A model generated the notes under the pieces. It had not been told where the DNA came from, searched no databases, and worked only from the letters and a program-made list of their open reading frames with translations. Positions 8,501-15,208 of a stretch of DNA of 64,000 bases are shown one piece after another. Numbering within the stretch: position 1 is the stretch's first letter; each line of letters starts with the position of its first letter. Origin of the DNA: Schlesneria paludicola DSM 18645. Lineage in GTDB: Bacteria > Planctomycetota > Planctomycetia > Planctomycetales > Planctomycetaceae. The position numbers and the translations under genes are program-made. The stretch spans positions 1,251,819-1,315,818 of the forward strand of contig NZ_JH636435.1 in NCBI RefSeq assembly GCF_000255655.1, given 5' to 3'.

Positions 8501-10763
8501 CCGGCGCGAACAGCGCAGCTTTCAGTCGCTGTGCATCAATGAAAAGGGACAGCAGTTTCCGCTCCACGTCTTTCGGATCGTAGGGGCGTTCGGGCCAAGA
8601 TTTTAACAGTGCCGCCAAATCCCAAGCCCCCGTCTCTTGAGCATCACGCGCCCAAAGAACCAACCAGGATAGGTCACGCTTCCCATCGTCGTTGGCACGC
8701 GCCGCCACCCATTCTGCAATTGCAGGCAACTCTGACAGCAGATCGCTCCAGATGCCAACGGCCTCTCCGTATCGAATAGCCGATTCTTCAGCCCGACTGA
8801 TCGCTTCCGTGGCCTTTTGAAGCCAGACCTTCACGTCGGGACGCGTCAAGCCCGGGGCAAACAACCAGCGTTCCGCCGCATGCTGAGCACGGACGCCCGC
8901 GCGAACGTCACCTTCCGTCATCGGCCAGGCTTCCGGAAATCGAACCGCCAGACGACGAAGTTGATCCCAATTTGCGAAGAACTGTGGCAACAGCTCATTC
9001 GCGACCATCGTGATCTCGTTCGCCTTGAGTGCCAGCACGTCTCGCAATAGCAGCGCATCAGGAGTCGCCGGCAACCGTTCGACCAATTGACGCAACCGCG
9101 TCAGGTCTTTCTCGGTCATCGGATCACGCTGTAGTTCCTGAACAAGCCAAAGCCGGGCCGCGATCGGATCAATTTCGGTCGGACTCGCAGCAGAGACGGT
9201 CTCTCCCTCAGAAGAATTGGGCTTCTCAGTATTTCCTGCGGCCGGATCTGCCTGTAGCGATTTCCCGGCCGCTGCGATCGCCAGATCCGATGGTCGACTG
9301 AATTCAAATGCGAATCCCCACCGCGACAGAAGTTGGACTTCTGATTTCTGCCAGTTCAAACCTGCCACCGCCGACGACTGTTCATTGAGTCGTTTGGCTG
9401 CCGCCGCCGCGGCGTCGAGTGCACCAAGGGCATGCCGTTGCTGACCTCCTTGTTTCAGCGAATCGGCCCGGGCCAACGTCGCCTGGAAGCGGCGCCATAG
9501 GAGTGGCGCACGTCGCCTCGCGATGGGACGCTCCGTTCCTCTCTCGTCACGCCACGCGTCCCGTTCGATCCACAACTGTTCGAATTGCTTTTCGCTCTTC
9601 TCATCCCAGGTGATTTCCACCTGTTCCGATGTCTTGGCTTTTTCTTCGGTCGCCTGGACGGCCTCGTTTGCTGCGGCCAGCGCGGCCTTCTTTTTATCTT
9701 TGGTTTTTGCCAGGGCCGTTGCATTCGCAATAGCCTTTGAAGCTTCGGTCAGGCCTGCGATATCGAAATCCGAAACACTCCCAAGTAACTGAATCGTCTG
9801 TAGCACCCCGTATCGCTGGTGACTGAACTCCTCAATCCGCTTGCGTGAGTAGGCAGTCAACTCCAGCAGACTGACGCGTTTGTTGCGAATGCCACCAAGT
9901 TGAGCACGACCATCGTCCTCGATCCAGCCATCCGCCTCGCCCGCCAGACCATCAATGACGACCCTGGCAAACGACGACTCGCCACCCTTGGCCCAGCTTC
10001 GTTGCCCCGGGCCCGCCGCGAGCAGAATCGTCAGCTTCTCGCCTTTGGCTGGCTCCCGGTCAACCTTATCCGACTTCGATTGCAGACGATCACGACTTTG
10101 TGCCGGCCACTGGCTGGCAATCAGTTCCGCCACATCGTTGCATAGAATCCCCAATCGCCAGTTCGATTCCAATCGTGCGGTATCGAGTAGTAGCAAAACA
10201 CGCTTGGCCTTGCTTTGTTGCAGGATGGCAATCAAATCCTGCAGGGGGACCATCCGGTCCCGTGTTTCGGGTGTGGCATCAATCGCCATCAGTTTCACTT
10301 CACCCGTCGATTGCACAATGGCATGAACGGTGCAAAACACAATCAGATGCTGTCGTGCAATGTCATCCGAGCTACACTCTTTCCTCCAGGACTCAAGGAT
10401 CTGAGTCGCATTCAAATCCCCCTTGCGAAGGGGAAAGAAGTATTTGGAATTGACCTCACTCAATTCACCGAACGCGTTGCCATCTTGCTCGGCAAACGGA
10501 TTGACGGGAACCGGCGCGTCATAAGCACTGATTCCGTAAGTGACAATTTGGCTCTTGGGAAGCGATCCCGTAAACGGCACGAGAAATAGCACCACGATTA
10601 GCGCGAGCAGGGCCACCAGCGACAGCCCGACCATCCGCAATTTGAACTTGCGAGAGAATTGTGAGGCCGTTCCTTTTCCGCCACTTCGCCATTCACGTGC
10701 GTAGACGGACTGTGTCGGTGGTTGAGCTCGCCAGTCACGTGTGGGTGGTTTGCCGCGGCTCAT
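5505..10763 (-). CDS. 1752-residue membrane protein with degenerate caspase-like domain, helical region and C-terminal beta domains
   Basis: Residues 1-43 are basic and probably cytoplasmic; 44-63 form one membrane helix, with the rest probably outside the cytoplasm. Residues ~135-330 look like a caspase-type alpha/beta fold: strand IVFCTVHA with His147, and strand VLLLLDTARLE where the nucleophile Cys should be, here Thr-Ala. Later comes a long helical part that includes LWIERDAW, matching LWIKRDKW of the gene at 1-3754; both also share PFAxQDxxAF after the membrane helix. From about residue 1080 to the end the sequence is beta-rich, and the last ~90 residues resemble a carboxypeptidase-regulatory-like beta-sandwich (NLKPGRYEIKV). 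It follows the PAAR gene, a position often held by a T6SS effector, but the membrane anchor and the paralogue favour a structural part. No catalytic function is supported. Confidence 0.85.
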   Translation of the reverse strand: MSRGKPPTRDWRAQPPTQSVYAREWRSGGKGTASQFSRKFKLRMVGLSLVALLALIVVLFLVPFTGSLPKSQIVTYGISAYDAPVPVNPFAEQDGNAFGELSEVNSKYFFPLRKGDLNATQILESWRKECSSDDIARQHLIVFCTVHAIVQSTGEVKLMAIDATPETRDRMVPLQDLIAILQQSKAKRVLLLLDTARLESNWRLGILCNDVAELIASQWPAQSRDRLQSKSDKVDREPAKGEKLTILLAAGPGQRSWAKGGESSFARVVIDGLAGEADGWIEDDGRAQLGGIRNKRVSLLELTAYSRKRIEEFSHQRYGVLQTIQLLGSVSDFDIAGLTEASKAIANATALAKTKDKKKAALAAANEAVQATEEKAKTSEQVEITWDEKSEKQFEQLWIERDAWRDERGTERPIARRRAPLLWRRFQATLARADSLKQGGQQRHALGALDAAAAAAKRLNEQSSAVAGLNWQKSEVQLLSRWGFAFEFSRPSDLAIAAAGKSLQADPAAGNTEKPNSSEGETVSAASPTEIDPIAARLWLVQELQRDPMTEKDLTRLRQLVERLPATPDALLLRDVLALKANEITMVANELLPQFFANWDQLRRLAVRFPEAWPMTEGDVRAGVRAQHAAERWLFAPGLTRPDVKVWLQKATEAISRAEESAIRYGEAVGIWSDLLSELPAIAEWVAARANDDGKRDLSWLVLWARDAQETGAWDLAALLKSWPERPYDPKDVERKLLSLFIDAQRLKAALFAPAGETLTSEEFNKLVRDARTNRADFWQDVQSKHSRAEIANSTTAQWRESYRLLEQGWIPFPVRDRQKEFQAKLDDAFVAVRDKSKANPTIGELLPTPSTTTGPVWQGFWAVNSMQLLSEPTADCVELCKTWGRLVMASPLPGLTPSHPDVSAATLRQARAGLGDLIREQWTRLPTLKQDLPSIYLIAAKANPFREPERDQDPDDFIRNERQRQFAAWLDLFADQWRGHADDTIRPNATKYFELARDAANLSRALDRRRDANDLVTKPKTPVSPRLPLLSHLAFDANRQSRLELPAVASVAGDKSPNIVLAGSGVRLVEGKQSSTLEKGLTRPMQPDAPSAFSLSLNTSVDVPQQLLVVLADPIDNYPYDFRLVQLNPPFDEKQWKIEFTEAKSKNALEWEPLARSIGVKAFLCPSTNVGLRAELVRSDKDLTTAAKIKVFRLLDSTRTPEREVLIENIDLPLKPGQVRTPLAFDFPEPPKDKPPGNDATSAGLNVDIGFGLVFQIVPEGQHPLEYVIRPTFYSALNFINEPKPVIEDDRLTLFIQRPAVVKEGLLPKSIGVELHVPEVFLESLTGYTLKGAVQAGQSATLAFSLPKNWSDLARDHQLELSLDVAGLPHAYVWRIESSGLVVPISGNPPHLGVRFRMPPPEGKDPPRLKPILKKGKDPLDLLLQLNAAELDRYEAVDGWTVKYTVSRETPTGFEKTPLGKSWPIFSSLQRRVVLDSVQTGVWNVRTDAADYTHLIPESELSGSFGRYQIRAEVGQADESNPLTVVTQRFAIDDEREPEVKFTWAAAGPKWMDQDLAFQIEATDLESGIDRVSYGFDLNGDETFQEVKEMIGEARLSKLGGIELNDPTIKRKFTIPKSKLPSFAKDKQEETKYLMVRVQNGLGGVKSWAEPIPFQRPKKPSVPVKEPTGNLVVRLKINRGAESTIQIKGPDTKTEKTKNNSVTFSNLKPGRYEIKVNVNYAVVGVKESGSETIDVKVDETVSADVTLSTVK

Positions 10764-10938
10764 GTTCGATTCTTTGCGGGGCGATAGTTGATCATGTCCT
10801 TCGGGACGTCATTCACAGGCATTCGCAATGCGATGTTACCTGAACGAACGTCCAAAATCCGCTCCATGCGAATCTGACGGCTGGGGCAGAATTTTGGATG
10901 GAGCAGATTCTCATCTGCAATCCGCCTAACCATTCCGA

Positions 10939-11238
10939 TTACCCAATTTGCACCGTCGGGCTTCCCATCACAATCGATCCGCCATGAACGGTCATATCTC
11001 CCATCCGAGCGGCAGGTTGCCCTCCGATCATCACGGTGAACGACCCCATGGCAATGACATCCGGCGGCCCCACGCAGACCAGCATGTCACCGACGCGCGC
11101 GGCAGGCATGAACTCAATCATGGCCATCGGATAGCCTACCGAGATTGGTCCACCGACATGCGGAATCGGAACCACAGCGGGGGTCTGCATGGGGCAGACA
11201 TGCATATCCATGATTCGAGCTGCGGGGGGCATGATCAA
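10939..11238 (-). CDS. PAAR-domain spike tip protein
   Basis: 99 residues, Gly/Met/Pro-rich. Repeated PAAR-type units are seen: PPAARIMDMHVCP, PAARVGDMLVC and PAARMGDMTVHGG, each followed by a short strand-turn segment. PAAR proteins cap the VgrG trimer with a sharp cone and can carry effectors. Here there is no N- or C-terminal extension, so any cargo would be bound rather than fused. The gene is 21 bp downstream of the FHA-DUF4123 gene, giving the order VgrG, chaperone, PAAR that is usual for T6SS spike modules. Confidence 0.9.
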   Translation of the reverse strand: MIMPPAARIMDMHVCPMQTPAVVPIPHVGGPISVGYPMAMIEFMPAARVGDMLVCVGPPDVIAMGSFTVMIGGQPAARMGDMTVHGGSIVMGSPTVQIG

Positions 11239-11259
11239 ACTCCTGCGAACCTTGTGTGA

Positions 11260-12231
11260 TTACTTCGTTTTGACAGGGGCGAGCATTGCGACCAACCCGG
11301 CTTTTGTCAGCTCCGGCGCCAGATCGTCCTTGGCAAATAGTCGCCACTGACCTGGCGACTTGGGCGATTCGATAAATATCCAATTGAACCCGCCCAAAAA
11401 CGAACCGACATTTTCGGGAAGCTGACAGGTGAGAATCGCGTTGAGAAGACTGGGCCAGTGGTAAGCTGTCATCGCCGTCCCAGGCTGGTCGTTGACGACA
11501 CCGATTGCGGTCTTCCAATGTTCAATCACATCCGTTCGCTTGAACGATGAACCGAAGCAGACGACGCCATCCTTTCCAACATGATCGCCGATCATTTCCA
11601 AAACGGCCGGATTGTCAGGGATTGAAATCAAAATCGGCGACATTTGATCCCGCATCGGCGCTTGAATCCAGGGGAATAGGTACGCCGCATCAACGAGGTC
11701 ATCAGGTACAGGTTGCTCGATCCGACGGAAATCGATAATGGCACCGATGCGCTGATTGCGATCAAGAATCTGCAGAAGTTCACGAAAGCCAGGCCGATCC
11801 GCCACACTTTCGTACATGTTCCAACCACAACTTGCCTTCAGTGCCGTAAAGCCGTTCGCGGCAGGAGAGCGGGATGAGTCGGACGAATGCGGCGCGGTGG
11901 GTGCGGCGATCGGATCGCGTCCATAGTCGACAAAGACCCGAATCGTATTTCCTGCTCCAAAGGCAATTTCGTCGCCCGCACGCAATTCTGCGCTCGTGAC
12001 CGAAGAACCATTGACCAGAGTTTCACCGGTCTGACTCAAATGTGTCAACGTGCAGACAGGAGCGTCATATTCAACACGAAAATGTTGCCGTGAGACGGTC
12101 ATATCCTGCGAGACCGAGATCCCACATTCAGGCAACCGCCCGACGATCATTGAACCATGATCATGCAGAATTGCCGATTGGCCCTTCAATGAACCGCTAA
12201 CGACTTCCATGCGAAGCTGAGACTCGGGCAT
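11260..12231 (-). CDS. FHA domain fused to DUF4123 (T6SS effector chaperone-like)
   Basis: 323 residues from the ATG chosen here. An in-frame ATG lies further upstream at 12375, but translation from it would run through a dispersed palindromic repeat (12283-12385), so 12231, the start MPESQLRMEVVSG, is preferred. Residues ~10-100 form a forkhead-associated phosphopeptide-binding domain: GSMIVGRLPEC, SRQHFRVEY and the later NGSSV turn are the expected FHA blocks. Residues ~155-310 resemble DUF4123, the adaptor family that loads effectors on VgrG (LVDAAYLFPWI, then W-x-F-x and YHWPSLLNAIL near the end). In known T6SS the FHA protein and the DUF4123 chaperone are usually separate genes, so the fusion is unusual. 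DUF4123 is assigned by pattern, with moderate certainty; FHA is clearer. Confidence 0.75.
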   Translation of the reverse strand: MPESQLRMEVVSGSLKGQSAILHDHGSMIVGRLPECGISVSQDMTVSRQHFRVEYDAPVCTLTHLSQTGETLVNGSSVTSAELRAGDEIAFGAGNTIRVFVDYGRDPIAAPTAPHSSDSSRSPAANGFTALKASCGWNMYESVADRPGFRELLQILDRNQRIGAIIDFRRIEQPVPDDLVDAAYLFPWIQAPMRDQMSPILISIPDNPAVLEMIGDHVGKDGVVCFGSSFKRTDVIEHWKTAIGVVNDQPGTAMTAYHWPSLLNAILTCQLPENVGSFLGGFNWIFIESPKSPGQWRLFAKDDLAPELTKAGLVAMLAPVKTK

Positions 12232-12282
12232 AACGTCGACTCTTAAGTTGAAAACATGATCCACCTGACGGTCGACCGACTC

Positions 12283-12385
12283 TAGCAGCCAGTTGAAGTA
12301 GCGACGACTGGCTCCGATCAGATTAAAAAACGCCATGACACCGTGCATGCCAAGGTGTCTGCCCCCTGACTTCAACAGGCTGCTA
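12283..12385. repeat. ~100-bp palindromic MITE-like element, copy A
   Basis: Arms TAGCAGCC...GGCTGCTA are perfect, and continue inward as AGTTGAAGT and ACTTCAACA with one mismatch. The body shares CAAGGTGTCTGCCCCCTGACTT, AACGCCATGACA and similar blocks with copies at 15057, 26709 and 62017. It fills most of the gap between vgrG and the FHA gene. Confidence 0.85.
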
Positions 12386-12417
12386 AGATCCTCCGTAAGA
12401 CACCTGGCTCGGCCAAA

Positions 12418-14664
12418 CTAATCGCACGATTTGGTTCCCGTCTTGGAATCATCCGCTTTATGAAAATAGCTGTCTGGTGGCGTCTTTAAACCGTCGGCCG
12501 CCTCAGCAGTTGCAGGTTGAGCTCCCGGCCCCGCGCCAGCGGCCCCGCCGCTATTGATCATAACCATCGGCATCCCGTTAATTGCCACGCCCGCAGGGGA
12601 AAGGTCGACAAAATTCCCCCCGACTTTGAGCGACAGTTGTAGATCTGCCTCAATCACAATCGTCATCGCCTTCAAGTGTAGCGATGTTGTCGCCTCGAGC
12701 GCGGCGCCTTGATCAATCTTCGCGTCCAGTTGCCCCAAAGTCAGAGAGTACTGTCCAGTCACAGATTCACTGCGACTCCCCTTTACGGCGACGTGCTTGT
12801 TGCCACCGACATATTCAAGGCTGTCCTTCTCGACGGAATGCTGATACTTGCCGCCATCAGAATTGCTTCCTTCTCCAACCGCAATATGGACGTTTCCTTC
12901 GACTTTCTCAAACTTATCCTTCATGACCAAAGTCGAGTGATTTCGATGAACGCGTTGTTTGTACGAACCTGATTCAGAATTACTCGGATCGCCAACAATC
13001 ACAACGTGATCAGCAATCGTCGTTTCGCGGCGTTCGTTCTTCACGCGGACATCCATGTCCTTTTCGGCATGGATGAAGACTTGCTCCTTGTCTTTCGTAT
13101 CACAGAATCGCAGCTCGTTATATCCGTTGCCGCCTTTGGTGGAATTGGTTTTGATCCCGCTGATATCAGGATCGACCTTGTGCTTGTCGTCCGGACCATC
13201 GCCAAGGTAAGGCGGCATTTGCTGATTGTTGTAGACAGATCCGACAATCACCGGTTGATCGGGATCACCTTCCACGAACGCCACGAGAACTTCCTGACCG
13301 ACGCGCGGCCAGAATGAAGCTCCCCAGCGTTTCCCGGCAGACAATTGTGCGACGCGCACCCAGCAGGTGCTCTTTTCGTTGCTCTCTCCCTTGCGATCCC
13401 AGAAGAATTGGACACGCACGCGACCGTACTTGTCGATCCAGATTTCTTCACCCGATTTACCTACGACCTTTGCCGACTCCAGCCCTTCAACAACGGGCTT
13501 TGGTGTGACACGTTGAGGGCGAAACTGCAGGTCAGACGAGATGCTGGTAAACGCGTTCGTGTAAGGAACCTGCTCGTCTTGGCCGGTTTCATAGCTCGGG
13601 TCCTGAACGCCCTGATGCTGAATTTCGACAAGCAGGTACTTTTTGCCCGAAGCGTGCTTGAGACTGAAGCGATAACCGGGAACAAAACCGCGGCAACAGC
13701 CCGTTCCCGAAAACGTATGATGCGTGACTTCCGATTGCTGCGCGCGAATGTTCGTCAATGTGGAACCGACAGAGTTCACTTCGTCCAGCCGCTGATCAGT
13801 CTTGTTGTAACGCAGTGCCGAACCGCCCTGCCAGTTGTAGACCTCTAATTTGTCGTTTTTGGCGATACTCGTCTTGGCCGCGACACCCGAGATCTCGATT
13901 TTGTTTTGGGCGAGCTGACTGTGGTAGTCACGTACCGAGAACTTACCGGAATGGATGACACGATCTTCACGCCAGGTCGTGATGTTGTCGTCTTTAAACT
14001 CACCCGGACCGCTTTCTTTGATGTACGACACTTCCGCCTGATTCGGCACATCTCCACCTGCCGTCGGCGAATCGTCAATAATCAACTTGTGCCCGGAGTC
14101 GGTGTGCTCGAAGTAGTAGTAAATCCCATCTTGTTCCATCAGACGCGAGACAAAACTGAATTGCGATTCGCGAAATTGAACACAGTAATCGATCTTCTTG
14201 TACTGCCCTCGATTGGCACGGATTTCGTACTTGAAGTCTGAGAAGTCTTTCTGCAAATCCCCGAAGACCGAATCGAGGATGTCGGGAATATTCAGGTCCT
14301 GATAGATGCGGAAATCAGACCGCTTGGTCAGCAGCCACATCCAGGGAACAAGCTCCACTTCAAAGTGTGCGAATCGATCATCCTTTTCCACAGAGGCGAA
14401 CCGGCTGCAGACTCCGTCAAAATAGCGATAGGGGCCCTTGTCATAATCGCGACCTAGAGACGCTTTCAGTGTCATACGTTTGCCGAGCAATTGATCGCCT
14501 TGAACCTGATCCGCCTTCTCCACATCGACCATCAGTTCGACTCGAACCGAGAACAGGCCGGACATTAGCTCGGTCGCAGAGAACTTTGTCGGAAACAGGA
14601 AGTCGGTTTTTCCATCGGCTTTGAAGCTGAGGAGGCGATTCTTGTCTGTATACTTAGCGGACAT
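12418..14664 (-). CDS. vgrG: T6SS spike protein VgrG (TssI)
   Basis: 748 residues. VgrG trimers sit on the Hcp tube and puncture the target cell. The order of parts is as expected: an N-terminal gp27-like module (LLSFKADGKTDFLFPTKF, then YRYFDGVCSRFASVE and FRESQFSFVSRLMEQDGIYYYF near residue 170), an OB-fold/gp5-like region (WIDKYGRVRVQFFWDRKGE, then WVRVAQLSAGKRWGASFWPRVGQEV, which is the classic VgrG signature), and a repetitive beta-helix part (VEKDSLEYVGGNKHVAVKG). The end is a short Gly/Ala-rich tail with no recognisable effector domain. The ATG follows GAGGGTG. The gene lies between clpV and the FHA-DUF4123 gene; the gaps on both sides carry copies of the MITE-like repeat. Confidence 0.95.
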   Translation of the reverse strand: MSAKYTDKNRLLSFKADGKTDFLFPTKFSATELMSGLFSVRVELMVDVEKADQVQGDQLLGKRMTLKASLGRDYDKGPYRYFDGVCSRFASVEKDDRFAHFEVELVPWMWLLTKRSDFRIYQDLNIPDILDSVFGDLQKDFSDFKYEIRANRGQYKKIDYCVQFRESQFSFVSRLMEQDGIYYYFEHTDSGHKLIIDDSPTAGGDVPNQAEVSYIKESGPGEFKDDNITTWREDRVIHSGKFSVRDYHSQLAQNKIEISGVAAKTSIAKNDKLEVYNWQGGSALRYNKTDQRLDEVNSVGSTLTNIRAQQSEVTHHTFSGTGCCRGFVPGYRFSLKHASGKKYLLVEIQHQGVQDPSYETGQDEQVPYTNAFTSISSDLQFRPQRVTPKPVVEGLESAKVVGKSGEEIWIDKYGRVRVQFFWDRKGESNEKSTCWVRVAQLSAGKRWGASFWPRVGQEVLVAFVEGDPDQPVIVGSVYNNQQMPPYLGDGPDDKHKVDPDISGIKTNSTKGGNGYNELRFCDTKDKEQVFIHAEKDMDVRVKNERRETTIADHVVIVGDPSNSESGSYKQRVHRNHSTLVMKDKFEKVEGNVHIAVGEGSNSDGGKYQHSVEKDSLEYVGGNKHVAVKGSRSESVTGQYSLTLGQLDAKIDQGAALEATTSLHLKAMTIVIEADLQLSLKVGGNFVDLSPAGVAINGMPMVMINSGGAAGAGPGAQPATAEAADGLKTPPDSYFHKADDSKTGTKSCD

Positions 14665-15208
14665 CTTCGCACCCTCGTCTTAGCTCGAAATCGGATATCT
14701 GAAGTTGAAATCGGGACGTTCGCGAAACATCACCACGAATTTCGTGTTGCGATCCAACCACATCCCCGACCTGATTATCGCGTCAATCGCCCGACTGTTG
14801 CGTGATTCTTGCCGGAATTCTTCACGCCCCTTGATTTAGGATCGCTCTGAACAAGAGTACCGCGTCCCAAAGCAAACTCTGGCGACACGGCATGAGCAAC
14901 GTCGGACATGCCGTACTCGACGAACCTGAACAAATCACGACGACACTCGCTCGCCAACGATTTCCGACAGAATCAGACAAACCGAAGACTAGGCCAGGAC
15001 AATTCATTCGTGGCCGAATCCTATACAAAACTGCCGAGACGCAGATGAACATGCCCAGCAGTCTGTTGAAGTAAGGGGGCAGGCACATTGGCGTTCACGA
15101 TGTCATGGCGTTTTCAATATCTGGCCGGAGCCAGTCCCCGTTACTTCAACAGACGGCTAGGACGAAGCGAGTATTCGTGTCAGCATCCACACGGACGATC
15201 ACCAGCGA
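14665..15208. other. Intergenic region clpV-vgrG (544 bp)
   Basis: It contains one MITE-like copy (15057-15158). The rest shows no convincing reading frame, RNA gene or promoter that I can defend; the vgrG promoter may lie here. Confidence 0.5.
15057..15158. repeat. ~100-bp palindromic MITE-like element, copy B
   Basis: Arms AGCAGTCTGTTGAAGTAA and TTACTTCAACAGACGGCT are inverted repeats with one mismatch. The centre reads GGGGGCAGGCACATTGGCG ... ATGTCATGGCGTTTT ... GGAGCCAGTCCCC, matching copy D almost word for word. Confidence 0.88.

Noticed and set aside
5505..10763. The 1752-residue protein as a T6SS effector
   Set aside because: It follows the PAAR gene, but the N-terminal membrane anchor, the inactive catalytic site and the paralogue next door fit a structural part better.
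14892..15074. 60-codon plus-strand frame in the clpV-vgrG gap
   Set aside because: It ends in the MITE-like repeat and has no ribosome binding site.
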